64,000 nt of DNA from Branchiostoma lanceolatum. Its lineage: Eukaryota > Chordata > Leptocardii > Amphioxiformes > Branchiostomatidae. Made by a program: the position numbers and the translations under genes. The stretch covers positions 13,820,910 through 13,884,909 of the forward strand of contig NC_089724.1 in assembly GCF_035083965.1 (NCBI RefSeq), read 5' to 3'. Positions 39,199 through 51,101 of the stretch are shown here, in pieces (positions within the stretch are counted from its first letter, which is position 1; each line of letters starts with the position of its first letter). A model generated the notes under the pieces. It was not told the origin of the DNA, did no database searches, and was given only the letters and a program-made list of their open reading frames with translations.

Positions 39199-40056
39199 AT
39201 GGATGGTAAAGGCAAGGAGGTTAGTAAAGGCAAACCCGGAGCAGTAGTGAAGTGTGATTTCTGTCATCAATGTATGAACCGGGACTACTTGGACAAACAC
39301 ATACAAAAAAGACACCGACCTGTACTCAGTTGTAAGATCTGCAGTTATAAATGCCTCGTTCCAAAGACTCTGCGAAAACACTGGAAAACACATAAAGAGG
39401 GACAGACGTCGAATGTTGCACCGACTAATACATACGCAGAACCGATATTCATATGTGAGGTTTGCGATTATCAGTGTAACAAATACGAATTGTTATTAAA
39501 ACATATGAAGCAGCATAAAGAGATGCTAAATCCTGAAAAGCCTAAAGAATACCATCAGGATGGTTCAGTACTGTACTGTAACAGCTGTACGTATGAGTGC
39601 ATTAATCCCAAGACAATGAGAAAACATATCAAGAATCATAAAGAAGGAAAGTCAAACATCACACAGTCCAACAGGTACGATGACCATCAGCACAGCAATC
39701 CCAAGTCATCGCAAAACTGCAGGAAGAAGCAAACAGATGGGAGCGAGGTAGATGACAACCCTGGGTCTGCTGAGAGTTTAAGTTGTGAAAGATGTCCCAC
39801 TGTCTACCACAACGCCGACATGATGGACTACGAAGAGCAAGAACACAGGACTGAGCCTGTCTTAGCTACAGTTGAGATTGAACGTCCAAATCAAACTAGG
39901 AAGACTATGATACGCAGTGGAACTGGAGTAGTATCTAGGGACAATAAGCCTTACTGTACAATTTATTGGAGCCAGGGTGGCTGCAGTTCTAATACTGGGC
40001 ACCTGGTGGAGCTTCACGTTGGTAACAACATTGTAACATCAAATGATTTACTATGA
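39199..40056 (+). CDS. ZNF-C: small C2H2 zinc-finger protein, 285 aa
   Basis: The start was chosen at the first in-frame ATG (CCAGAGATGG, a good context); the frame is open back to 39130 but without an earlier ATG. Four fingers lie in the N-terminal half: CDFCHQCMNRDYLDKHIQKR, CKICSYKCLVPKTLRKHWKT, CEVCDYQCNKYELLLKHMKQ and CNSCTYECINPKTMRKHIKN, each ending in the second His. Fingers 2 and 4 share the core PKTLRKH/PKTMRKH, suggesting an internal duplication. A fifth degenerate unit (CERCPTVYHNADMMDYEEQE) has lost helix residues. The C-terminal tail is unrecognised. It probably binds DNA or RNA in the nucleus. It lies in the same orientation 4.9 kb after ZNF-B and has similar CxxCxY fingers, but no clear one-to-one relation. 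Confidence 0.85.
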   Translation: MDGKGKEVSKGKPGAVVKCDFCHQCMNRDYLDKHIQKRHRPVLSCKICSYKCLVPKTLRKHWKTHKEGQTSNVAPTNTYAEPIFICEVCDYQCNKYELLLKHMKQHKEMLNPEKPKEYHQDGSVLYCNSCTYECINPKTMRKHIKNHKEGKSNITQSNRYDDHQHSNPKSSQNCRKKQTDGSEVDDNPGSAESLSCERCPTVYHNADMMDYEEQEHRTEPVLATVEIERPNQTRKTMIRSGTGVVSRDNKPYCTIYWSQGGCSSNTGHLVELHVGNNIVTSNDLL

Positions 40057-40798
40057 AAACTGAAGGGCTTGGCATTTCTTCCTAAGTTTAGAGGGTGAAT
40101 GTGTCAGTCAATCTGTTATTGAGGAAGTACATGATAATGATACTTCAATTTGTATGTATTGATATCTTGAAATGGACCTGGATGTATTATGCTCTAGAAA
40201 TTGTTGTGGTGGAAGACTTTGTTGCACGGCAATCAAACTTTTCAAAGGTACATTTTTCTTGGTTATGACATTCCAGTTAGCAGTTGGGTTGGGTGTCTAC
40301 CATAGACATAGTCTTTTTTTCAAGCTGCAAACTTGAATAATCATATTATTCTTTATGTTATGCAAGCCCCTATCTTCACCTCAGACTTTTTTTCCCTGTC
40401 AGCTGTCACTCAATATTTATTCAGAAAAATCCGAGAACCAACAAATCACATTGGTGAGGCCTACAAACATTTTACTTGGGAATGAATTCAAGCCATATTG
40501 AATTATCTAAAGTTGTCACACTTTATCATAAGGCTGAAATATGCCCTAAACCTTGACAGCTTATCGGTAATGAAAATATGGCAAACTGAAAATTTAACTG
40601 GCCCTAACAATGCCTACTACAAGTAAATGGCAATATCATTATCAAAATAGACTTTTGCTTACTTTGGTTACAGTCATTATTTGTTTCTCATGTTTGAGAG
40701 TTGTAATTATATTGAGACATTATTCTTCAGACATTCAGTTTTTTGTTGTTGTTTGTCACCTACTTATAAAAAGTGTTGGTTGAAAAAGTGCTGGTTGG
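40057..40798 (+). other. ZNF-C 3'UTR and spacer
   Basis: AT-rich DNA with no coding frame seen; it ends where the next T1 transposon begins. Confidence 0.4.
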
Positions 40799-40995
40799 GC
40801 CATGTTTATTTAATTATATAGATGACATTCGCGCGCGCATCAATTTTCGTCCGATCCCAACAACAACAAAGTTTTCGACCATACTGTAAATTGTACAGAG
40901 AAGCTGCAGAATGATCAAATATATGCCGTGAATCACGCTCGCATCAGTTTTGGGGTTCCAGAGGATGTCATCTATATCATAATAATCAGCATGGC
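40799..40995. mobile_element. T1 inverted-repeat transposon, copy 2 (197 bp, internally deleted)
   Basis: The left end 'gccatgtttatttaattata' leads into 'gatgacattcgcgcgcgcat'. The right end carries 'ctcgcatcagttttggggtt' and closes with 'cagcatggc'. Both ends align with those of the 875-bp copy at 4869, so this is an internally deleted relative. Confidence 0.8.
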
Positions 40996-41830
40996 CTTAC
41001 TGAAACAAAAGAGCCTTAGGTTTGTCATCTTCTGCGTAGTCAACTGATACATCCTTAATTAGCTTACATCTACCCATTTCCTGAGAGAAAGGAGAGCACC
41101 TGTGTCCCCAGTATTTTGCAGCTTGAAGGAAGGATGAGTTTCCTGATAAGATATGAGATGTACTGCCCCCTGCTGATTTTCATTATGCTGCGCTAATTTG
41201 ATATATGGATATTATCTTCTGGACACCTAATACGAGAGCAAAAACACCCTTACAAAACAACAACATAGGTAAGATATTTAGTGCAATGAAAAATGTGGCG
41301 TTTTCTAGTTTAGAACCTGAAACATCGAAAAAAAATGACGTTTAACATTAAATGGCTCATATCAGCTGTAAATATCCCTCATACGAAATGCGCGGTTAGA
41401 CAGCTGAAATTGAGGCTACTAAAGATAATACACGATCCCTTGCGGTGGGAACTACATTGCGATCAACGTATAGATCGAGGAGCGCGGATCAGAAAAGGCT
41501 TTTCAGTCAACCACAGCTAGCAAAAAGGCCCTTTGATAGCTTGATGAAACGCGTTTATTTGGTCCTGTTTTGATCTACCAAAGACGTCTACCATATTTGG
41601 TACCGGTAGTGATCAGACATGCGCCCAACCACTACGTCATGAATAGGCGGAGCAAACTATTTTGATAAAATCGCACCTGGGCTCTGTGACAGGCACTACC
41701 GAGCCACGCCAAGAGAGCTTTTCTGTTCGCCACGCCGCAAATTGAACGTGGCAGATTTTCAGCACCAAGGACAGACCGCGCTTTCAACCATTGCTAGTTT
41801 TCTCTGAGAAGATTGCAACAGTCTCGATCA
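40996..41830 (+). other. Promoter and 5'UTR region of the GPCR gene
   Basis: No coding frame. A CRE-half-like TACGTCA occurs at 41633-41639. GC content rises toward the gene. The transcription start cannot be placed. Confidence 0.3.
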
Positions 41831-44800
41831 ATGCCGTCATCCGATCTTTCCTGCCACAGCTATGCAGCAATGCGAAGAGTAAGTGGATTTAAAAACATCG
41901 TGTCAACTGTGATGGTTGCTCTTGTTATCTGTATTCACTCTGCTTCCTGTCAAAGTACGGAACAGACAGGTCAAAACGGAACGCTGATGCATGGAAACCT
42001 GGGGAGTGTAAACACCAGCGGGACTGTTGCTTCTACAGAAATCTTGACACCTGAACCAGTCACAACTACGCCGAGGGGATTCACCCAAAACAACCAGTCG
42101 ACAGTTCGGAGTGCCGCGGTCTTTACCGGCTCTTCAAACGGACCAAAAAACCAAACAAGCAATTCTACAGAAACCGAAGTACTGGACAGCCCCGAAGAGT
42201 ATACAGATAACGGTCAAGGCGATTTTGGGGGCCAAAATAGTTGGGCAGGTACAAATGGAACAGATAAGGGTGCTCAAGCGTCGAAACAGGAGCCCGGGAT
42301 AGATCAGAAAAGCGTCTATGACGAAAATCAGGAAGGTTCCACATCACAAAGACCCTCCGGTGTAGAGAGTGAAAAGCATTTTTCAGCTGTCACACCAATC
42401 CTGACAACTACTGCAGGCAACTTCAGTCAAGAGTCGGCACCTGATGAACCAAGCATGCAAGACCTAGAACACAGCGTTGAAGAAGTTTTGAACATCGGTC
42501 GCTTGGATGACGAGATAGTGACAGCAATAGAGGAATCCCTTCAAGAGGACTACGAAAAGTACAATTCAACGTTAGAAGATCTGGACACGTTCATCGAAGA
42601 TGAGATACATGTCCCCGACTGCCGGACCGGCTTCATACCGTTTGATCAAGAGGAATGGAAAGTTCTCGAGCCCAATGGGACTCTTCGTCTACTTCTCTCG
42701 GGGCTGCACGTCGACGAAGAGCACTACGTCAGATTTGGCAACTTCGCCTTCATCTGTAACGATTTCCTCAAGTTTTCCCCTAACTTCACCGTGTCGCTCT
42801 CGAGCACACTGCGGCAGGGGTACACAGCACAGGAGCTCCTGACCCTCGCCCTCAGCAGCCTTTCCTTTGTCAGCATGCTCGTGTTTATCGCCACCGCCGT
42901 GGTCAAGAAGATGTACAAGAAGATCCCGGACATCCTGAAGCTGAACTTGACCTGCTCCTTGTTGCTCGCGCAGACACTCTTCGTCTTCTCTGACGAGATC
43001 CCGTTGGGAGGATTCTGCGTGTTTCTGGCCATCCTAACGCACTACATGTTCCTGGTGGCCTTCCTGACCATGAACGTTCTGGCCTTTGACCTGTTTCGAA
43101 CGCTGGGAGGGGTGTCTGGAGCCATGGGGTTTAGGTGAGGTGTACGGCCACTTAAAATATCTTTGTGTGTGTTGGGGGTATGCTTTGCATTGCCCTGTGA
43201 TCATTTTAGTTCCTACTTTTAAATTTTGTCAACAAAAGGACATATCGCCCTTTCTGTCAACCAGCTTGGGTCATCTAAAAATATCTAAAAATTGCTTGTG
43301 TTGAGTTATGTAAATCTAAGTAGCTTCCGGAATAGTTTTTATCGCTTATCATCACTATAGCAACGTAATTTGGCTCATCTGCTGGATACAGGATCTAAAA
43401 TCTGCAGCGACCTGCCCAATGGAACCGACACTAAACACTACGCCTCCGCAGCAGACCCCTGCGTCGTTCACACATGTACCCAGTCACAGATCAAATATTT
43501 ATCAGGTAATGAATGATTGAATGATGCTATAATATGATATATGGCAAGGGAGAGAGATAGAGAGAAGTAGTAGTAGTAGTAGTAATGACTGATGTTTTAT
43601 TGTGCATTACAGGAGTGTGAAGGTCTACATGTGCTACATCTGGTTGATCCCCTGCCTGATCGTCACTATCAGCGTCATCCTAGAGTTCAGCCAGGAGTCG
43701 AAGTTCCTTGGGTACGGGACGGACATCTGCTGGATCAAGCAACCCTTCGCTTTGGTGGTTAGTAATCCGTAACGTCTTGCACGGTTGGAAATAACAAAAT
43801 ATTTTAAGAATATTGCCAATTTCTGTTTTAGAGCAAATAGTTTAGCTAACTGTTGTCATCGACTGCAATGGCAAATGCTAGTTTGTTTTGTCGGTTGGTT
43901 GATAGGTTTGAGTTTATACCAATATATCTGCGCCCCTCCCATGTTAATACGATGCGAGGCCCTGTCTAATCACGGACAGAAAATCTTAGCGATACGTCAA
44001 ATAGGCTATCCATGCAAGACAGGATGGGATCAAATCTAATGTCATCCGAGAGAAACGAATGAACAAAATATCCAACCGGATCTGTTTGCTTGAACAATAT
44101 GCTACTCGAGACGGGAGCACAACATTTGATTCTCGGGAATAACGTGTTTGTAATGAAATATTGTATTAGAACACCCGTGTTAACGAGAAAACCCCGTGTA
44201 TCTTTGGTAAGTACACACTTAGGTAATTAACTGTAGTAATTGCATGACATTTAATATCCGGCTTGGATGTACGTTAATATGATTGTCCCCCTGTGTGCTG
44301 TAACATAAGCTTCCCACGCTGCCTCCGTATGATATCTGTTGCCGTGCAGATCAACCCAGCATGCAGCCATTGCTCGCTGATTCCTCCATTGCACGCACTG
44401 CCCCCCTTAGGCTCACCTGACGTTAGATGGATAATCTACATAACCTCAAATCTAATGCGAAAGTGCCAAAAAGAAAGCTTAAACTTGAGTTAAAGATTGG
44501 CCGAAACAAACCGGTGCCTAAATTTTGAAAGCAAAAGGCCAATGTACTTATTTACCATCCGCTAAGCTGTACATGTCCCCTTGGCGCAAGCGGTAACGCA
44601 ACTCCGCTGCTTCGCCATCAGGATCAAATTCCGTGGATTCCGAAGGGCCCGCGTTCGAACCTCAGTGGTCGACTCGAACTCGGACATGAAAAGGGATTGC
44701 AGGGAGCTTTGGGCGTAAGCCCCAAGCGTCAAACCTCTGCACGTAAAAGAACCCAACACACTTATATAGAAGAGTAGGGGTGACCCGGTGTGCTTGGCCA

Positions 44801-45947
44801 AAAACGCGAGCCGTGGCGAAGCCGCATTGCACTACTAGCTACTTGAAAAAGCATCATGCTTCACCTCAATTGAGGATGCCTGCTTTACCCTTTTACCTAA
44901 GCTGTTTATTCTTGTAATCGGACTTCTTGTAATATTGTTCTTGTAATATGTTCAGTGACTGGTTTTCTGCGGTAAGATTCTCTTTATTTGGGGCGAATAT
45001 TTCAACCTGTAAGTCCAGGATGATGATGTCATGACCCATCTAATACCAGTTATCCCGCAAACCCAGGTGACATTTGTGGCACCTATAGGCCTGGTGTTGG
45101 CCAGCAACGTTTACTTCTTCATCCACACGGTTCTCAACATCACGGTGTCGTCCATCCGGACGGCGCGGGCCCGCCATGGCGCCACCTACTCCCAGCTCCA
45201 GGCCTTCCTCAAGATCTCCACCCTCATGGGGCTGGGCTGGATCTTCGGCTTCGTCGCCGCTGGAACTCAGCAGGACGTCTTGTGGTGAGATTACTGCTGC
45301 ATCCATGTACCCTGAAGCCACCCCCTTCTTTACTTTTCTGTTCATTCGTAATTACCTGGTATTAAACCGAAATTATGTGCACCAGTTAGCTAAATACGGA
45401 TGAATATCAGACTGTTTTATTCTGGCCAGCGATCAGCCAAAGCTTGACCAGCTTAAATCACCATATGGCACATAAAGGTGTTTCTTTGCTATTTTCAAAA
45501 GCAGACAACTGTAGAATTCGCCGAATGTAGAGAGGTAAGTTGATTGAAGTGTTGTGGTGAAAATGATGAAACGCTCGTAATTTGCCTGTCTTTATATTAT
45601 TAATTACTTCCATATACTTTCTCATTGATTGTTTGGTCTTTGACTGACTCTCATTTCCCTTAGTATTATCCATCTAGAGCCTCCTCCCTGCTTATCTATC
45701 TCCATTTCTCTTAACATTTTTCCTTCTTGCATTCTTAGAAACGACGAAGTTCTCTTGTTTCAGGTACATCTTCATCACCCTGAACTCCTCGCAAGGTTTC
45801 CTCATCAGTATCTCCTTCATGACGTCTCCCCGGGACAAGGCGGCTGACAAAAAACGTAAGGGTCGCGCCAGCATGACTGGCGGTAGGAACCGCTCGCCGT
45901 TTCCCGGCGTAATACAGCAGAACAGGCCGGCTCCATATCCGGGCTAA
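41831..45947 (+). CDS. Methuselah-like seven-transmembrane GPCR, 616 aa, four exons
   Basis: Exons 41831-43134, 43613-43757, 45067-45284 and 45764-45947 join in frame with GT-AG introns and end at TAA 45945. The frame is open back to 41813 without an earlier ATG. Met14 (41870) would put the hydrophobic signal peptide (STVMVALVICIHSASC) right at the N-terminus and may be the true start. The ectodomain (about 320 residues) is Ser/Thr/Asn-rich with many NxS/T sites and ends in a Cys-containing module (PDCRTGFIPF ... FICNDF) like that of Methuselah receptors. I see no GPS cleavage motif. TM1-3 lie in exon 1 (TM1 about residue 335), TM4 in exon 2 (VYMCYIWLIPCLIVTISVIL), TM5-6 in exon 3 and TM7 in exon 4 (YIFITLNSSQGFLISISF). 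The family signals through G proteins at the plasma membrane; the ligand is unknown. An adhesion GPCR without GPS is the alternative. Confidence 0.88.
43568..43584. repeat. (AGT)n microsatellite
   Basis: Short AGT tract in the first GPCR intron, 28 bases before the exon 2 acceptor. Confidence 0.8.
44574..44885 (+). repeat. tRNA-derived SINE, full head plus body
   Basis: The head has an A-box TTGGCGCAAGCGG and a B-box CGCGTTCGAACC, spaced widely as in a tRNA with a long variable arm (Leu or Ser type). The body contains 'cacgtaaaagaacccaacac' and 'agcatcatgcttcacctcaa', both shared with the truncated reversed copy at 2590-2765. It lies in the second GPCR intron. Confidence 0.75.
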
Positions 45948-46155
45948 TCACAGCCTCAGTACCAGTAACGTCACAGATGTGTCGTCAGCGAGCGGGATGA
46001 GCATTGAGCGCAAAGACGACTCTAAAAACACGGCCATTGTAACCGCAGATGTAACAGCAGTGGAGCTCGATGACATGTCCTGCAGTGTGCCTAGTCAGGA
46101 TAATGATTTTCATATCAATAGTTCTAAACAAAACCTGACATTAGAGGCCACTTAG
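45948..46155 (+). pseudogene. Out-of-frame coding-like extension of the GPCR cytoplasmic tail
   Basis: One base out of frame with exon 4, a frame is open from about 45912 to TAG at 46153. It reads a Ser/Asp-rich cytoplasmic-tail-like sequence, for example SNVTDVSSASGMSIERKDD and later VTAVELDDMSC, ending NLTLEAT. The composition is far from random. Either a one-base indel truncates the tail, or this is an assembly error, or the tail is fossil. I found no intron with the right phase to connect it. Confidence 0.5.
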
Positions 46156-48263
46156 GCCCTTCCTTTCGTTATGACGTGAAAAGAACGTATTGTTGGGACT
46201 CGTAATGAAAAGGACGGCCCAGTCCTGAGCTAAGTTTACATTTAAATATAATGCTGTTTGTACATTTATCAGTATTTATTCAAGAACAAAATAACCATAC
46301 GTACGGATTCAACCATCTAGTGTAACTTATATATGATAACAAACTTCTGATTTTCTATTCTGGAATATTTGTAAGGTTGTCTACCAAAAGGAGGACAGAA
46401 CACAAAGTGTTAGAAAGCCACAAAGACGTTCATTTACAATTCATTTATGGTCCTTTGTGTTTATAGAAAAGCAACATGATTGGAGAAATAATCTTTGTCA
46501 TGTCATGTGACAAATACTTCTTTACAAATGATATTCGTAATGAATTCTCACATAATGTGACATGATTTTAAACTTTCAGTCGGCAAATTTACTCTTTGTT
46601 ACAGCACATTTAGATTTGAAAATGTACGTTTTCTACTATTCATACTAACATAAAGATGTTATTTTCTAAATTCTGATCAGCAGACAAGACTGTTATGTTT
46701 TTATTTATTTTCATCTTGCATAGTACCTGTAATGTTTCTTTTTTTTATGACATATTCTTTTGAAACTTCTAATTTTAGCCAGACAGTAACACAATGTACA
46801 AACGTAGTGTGTTGTATTGTATTGTATGTTAACATTGTTTTTAATTGAGGTAGGATGTATGATATAATAGCTAGTCAAGAAACCATATTTCTGATCAGTG
46901 TGCTACATGTAGTAGATGGAGTACTCCAGGCATGGCAATGGCAGTTACATGTAATCACTAATTACAACATTCTGTATTCAGTTTTAAACTTAACATTACC
47001 ATATCTACTTAACATTAATGAACCATGGTTAAATGGTCAACATCTGTATAGATTTATTTTGCATACATTCTTCATGTTTTTGCTGATTTTACGATCACTT
47101 TGACAACTACTCCAAATCTTCTCATATTTATTGAACACCTTTATGGACCTATGTACAATGTTTCAGCAAACCTCATTTTTTTCTCAAACATTCAAAGATT
47201 TGTGCTTAGATTTACATAAGGTACATAGCTTTGAAAATGCTTTAGATTCAAGAGGCTTGATATTATCACTCACAACTGACATTTTACAAAATCTACTTCT
47301 GAAGAAACACAATGCACCAAAGTATATTGTTGACTCCAAATGGAAAACAAAATGTCATGACAAACTGTTTCAAGTTGAAGAGAAATGCAGCACAATGATA
47401 ACATGATTGATTTGCCATGTTGGCAGCAAGAAGTGAGCCATTCTCTGTCACAAATAAGGCCTTTTCATGTCATTCTCGCCAACTTAGCTATACTTTTACT
47501 ACAGCCTTTCCAGATATGCAATGCACATGGCATGCATATGCAACACATGTACATGTAGCTTGAATGTAATTGTGAACACAATGTTTGATATTACAGATCC
47601 AAAACACCTGCATTGGTAAGCATCCAATCAGTCTGTATTTCGATAGATAAATAGGCTGTGAAAAAGGAAATGGAGGTGTTGGGACACAGGATAGAAGTGA
47701 GAAATATAATATGAAAGAAAAGAAAATCTCAAACAGGGGAGGTGTAACATGTTATATGACGGTATTATTCGCACCTGAAATAGCGCTGTTTTCTGAATTT
47801 GGGTTCAGATAAAAGAGATCAATGTAGTTAAAACAAAGTGTTTCTTGATTCTTTCATTCAAAATCTCCCATAATAGCTGAAAGTGAGAAACTGTATTGAT
47901 GCCCACATACGAATATACCCTTTTAAGTATATATATGTAAGAGAACTGCCATATTTCACCCCACTCATTCTGTCAGGCTGTCAGTCTCTTTTTCTGTACA
48001 GTATTGAGAAACCTCTGTCTATTGGCTCTGCTGGTATGAACATTTGTCATTGGCTGAAAAACCAAGAAGGTTGACACTAGAATCAAGCACTACGATGTAG
48101 CATACGTGACTTTATTATTCTGCGTGTATAATCATAGGAGCATGGCTGTTGCGAGGATAAATCATTGGGCAATCATATCTGCCTCTGTGTCTCATTGACT
48201 TCACTCTCAGTGTTATGATAATTGCATTCTAGGTGTGTTGTGGATGCTGCTGCCACTTTTATT
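46156..48263 (+). other. GPCR 3'UTR and intergenic DNA
   Basis: AT-rich, with no convincing coding frame; frames at 46855-47103 and 47131-47406 have UTR-like composition. No repeat family was recognised. Confidence 0.4.
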
Positions 48264-48371
48264 ATGTTTACCTTCACAGAAGGTAAACATATTGTTTTTA
48301 TGTTTACCTTCACAGAAGGTAAACATATTGTTTTTATGTTTACCTTCACAGAAAGTAAACATATTGTTTTT
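48264..48371. repeat. Three tandem copies of a 36-bp palindromic unit
   Basis: Each unit contains TGTTTACCTTC-ACA-GAAGGTAAACA followed by 'tattgttttt'. The first two copies are identical and the third has one substitution (GAAAG for GAAGG), which breaks one base pair. Frames through it on both strands are artefacts of the repeat. Confidence 0.95.
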
Positions 48372-48718
48372 GCTCTGTTTCTTCTTCTTCTGTTCCAAAT
48401 AAATAGGGTCAATGACCTGAACCTGTCACCATGGTTACGGGTAAACACCGAGGTGTTCGATTACATAATGTAGCAACCAGCATTACAGAGCTTGAGTGAG
48501 GGGCTGGCAACTATAGTATATATCAATGTGTTTGAGTAAGAATAGATAGAGCAGAAGTTTGTATGGCTAGACCATGTGAAGGGAAACATTATGTATTTGC
48601 TTGCAAATGCTACCATTCTAGTCTTACATAAGCTGGCTCTGGTTATAGAACAGAAACAAAATGGACATGTCCTTGGTGCTGAATGTGGAACCATTTTGTG
48701 TTAGTTAGGCCATGTTGA
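48372..48718. other. Intergenic, nothing recognised
   Basis: No coding frame, repeat family or RNA gene seen. Confidence 0.5.
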
Positions 48719-48857
48719 TTTGATTATACAATGTATGGCCATATATGGATAACATCCTCTGGGAACCCCAACACTGATGCGAGCATGCGAATAAAAAATG
48801 TTTGGCGAAAAGAAGGTGCCTAATTATGAAATCTACGTGGTCCGGAGGGCTGGACAA
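48719..48857 (-). mobile_element. T1 transposon, copy 3 (one end only)
   Basis: It starts 'gccatgttgatttgattata', continues 'gataacatcctctgggaacc', 'actgatgcgagcatgcgaat' and fades after 'gaaatctacgtggtc'. This matches the right end of the 875-bp copy read in reverse. The other terminus is missing, so it is a truncated relic. Confidence 0.75.
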
Positions 48858-49519
48858 ATGACTAACACACGGAGTATGGTATAGCGAATGATAGATTCTT
48901 CATTTTCCCTTCTTCGTTAAGTACCCGGGAGTCTTTTAGTGTACTCCATTCTAATTTACAGTCAAAATCACCTTCGTGGATCTGTAGTATGTGTGCTGGA
49001 CATGACATTGATAAGTACGACATTGAGGGTCTGGCGTCATCGAAAGTAACGTCGGATTCGAACGCCAACGGGCCCGTTGTATCTCATGTTTAAATTCAAC
49101 AACTCGGTCTGTAATATTTTAGTTGAAAAGGCGTTAATGATTCTTATTTTAAGAAAGATATTGTAGTAGATAGCTAGCAGAGACTAGATAGTGTATCTTT
49201 TGCGTTGTGTGTTTTCCGTTGTTGAATTGTTATTTACTCTTTGTACGGCTTGAGGTGGGGAAGTGCAGAGTTAACCGTTACGCTCTAGGTAACTATGACA
49301 ACTTTCCGAAGAAGGTTCAGAATCCTTTACAGACAACTAGAATGACCTTTAAGACACAAATTGACATAAAAAAGATGGATTTTAGGCGCCGCGCGAGGAG
49401 CCCATGTAACATCATGTTCGCTCGTAGAAGCGCCACCTACATTCATGTATACATCACATTTTGTGCGTAATGAGTAAATTACGGATATGGTAACGTAGGT
49501 TATATGTAATTGTTCATTG
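48858..49519. other. Intergenic, nothing recognised
   Basis: A plus-strand frame of 87 codons at 49207-49470 shows no domain and no splice context. No further feature is supported. Confidence 0.4.
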
Positions 49520-50850
49520 TATAGTTACCTTCGCTGAGAAGGTTATTCGTTGATGCTTGTCTGTGTGTCTGTTAGTGAACACGATAAGTCGAGAACGCCT
49601 GGATGGTTTGTTGTCGTAGTTGGTGTGTCGGTGTGTATGTGGGAAATCTCAAGATGATTAGATTTTGGGCGAAGTGCTTTGCATAATTAACGAGAAAAGT
49701 GTAAAAATGTGTTATATTGTGTGAGTGTATACTAGCTGGGTGCCAGCTGGAACGTGTTACTGGTGTAGGGGAAGTGTTACTGGTGTAGTAAGGAGATATT
49801 CCCATTGGGCCAGGGGGTTTGACTGTTCAAATTAGCTTGTCACGTAATACAGAGACCTGGGCTTCTAAGTGGATTTGGCACCGCCCACCCGAGGAGTTTG
49901 TTGGCTCCGGAGCTAGGGCAGAAGGTTATGCATAGGGTAGCGTTTGTTATAGTACTGCAGCGGAAATTCCTGTTTTGATATCTCATGTTTTGGATATGCT
50001 ATGGAACCGACTTTTGAGTAGTAGATAGCTCTTTGGAAAGAGAGTAAAAGGTATCGGTTTGGACACCCTAGTGGCATTTTCTGGGACTGCAGGAGCAGGT
50101 TTTGCTTCAGATTGTGAAAGGGAATAACTCAAGAAGGGCTTGATGGATGGTCATGCTTTTTGCTAAATGGATAGCTTGAGTGATGATTTACATGAATTAA
50201 TACTTATTATGCAAATCAGTATCTAATTTGCATAACTAATGATGAAAATTGATACATCCTCCAAATTCCATGATAGGACTCTCAAACATGTGACATGACT
50301 GAGGAAGAGAGAAATTAATATCAACTATGCAAACGAAGACCTCTTTTGCATAATTAATGAGATATACTTTAACTCTATAACTTACGTGGTGCTTTGTTTG
50401 ATTGGATGATAATGATGCAAATCAGATTTTAATTTGCATAATTAATGAGGCAATTTAAAAACCTGCTGTGTTCCATGATATGACTATTCAAATATGCGAA
50501 TTTGTAACTGAGGAAGAAAGGAATGTTGATAGATAGAAAATATGCAAATGTGAGCTAATTTGTATAATTAATGTTAAACTACTATAATTCCATACTAGTT
50601 AATGACGGCAATTTCATTCTTGTGGCATTTGGAAGTAGTGTGAATGTGAACACCATTGAATCAAATTATGCTCATAAGGAGCTTATTTGCATAATTGATG
50701 ATAAATGTTAGCATAACCTTCTTTGTTTCGCTCATAGTCATACTTTGGACAACGTATGTTATTTGGGTGAAGACGACCAACTGGTATGATTCATAAATGA
50801 TGAGAAACACTCCCAATACGTCAGTCATAAAGGTTAAAATCATTTGGCGA
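49520..50850 (+). repeat. Dispersed repeat family R1, copy C (longest)
   Basis: It begins with the palindrome 'taccttcgctgagaaggtta', followed by 'tgtctgtgtgtctgtta'. It contains 'tactgcagcggaaattcctg' and 'tgttttggatatgctatgg', then several 'gcataattaatga' and 'atgcaaatcag' blocks, and ends near 'ttggcgaaggtatgagg'. The same blocks occur reversed in the ZNF-B intron and partly at 612-895. No protein frame was found. Confidence 0.7.
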
Positions 50851-50987
50851 AGGTATGAGGTCGTAGAACTCTTGTTGTTTATTCACCGGTGCTAGGCCTT
50901 TGTAAAAGCCTTCAGCTAGTTCGGTTGCCCTGGCTGTATGTCTACAATAAATGAAATAAAATAGCTCTTTTACCAAAAGGACACATA

Positions 50988-51099
50988 GCCTGGGTTCCAT
51001 CCTCTGTAGTAACCGCTGGCTCCATCTTTTTGCTCGCTATCCGTCGTTAGCAAGTGAAAAGATTGAGTCAGTGGTTACTACGGAGGATGGCACCCAGGC
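50988..51099. mobile_element. Hairpin MITE, family M1, copy 1 (112 bp, TA-flanked)
   Basis: The ends are GCCTGGGTTCCATCCTC and GAGGATGGCACCCAGGC, and nearly the whole element folds on itself (CTGGCTCCATCTTTTTGC against GAAAAGATTGAGTCAG). TA flanks both ends, the duplication used by Tc1/mariner elements. A second copy lies at 56680. Confidence 0.88.
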
Positions 51100-51101
51100 T
51101 A

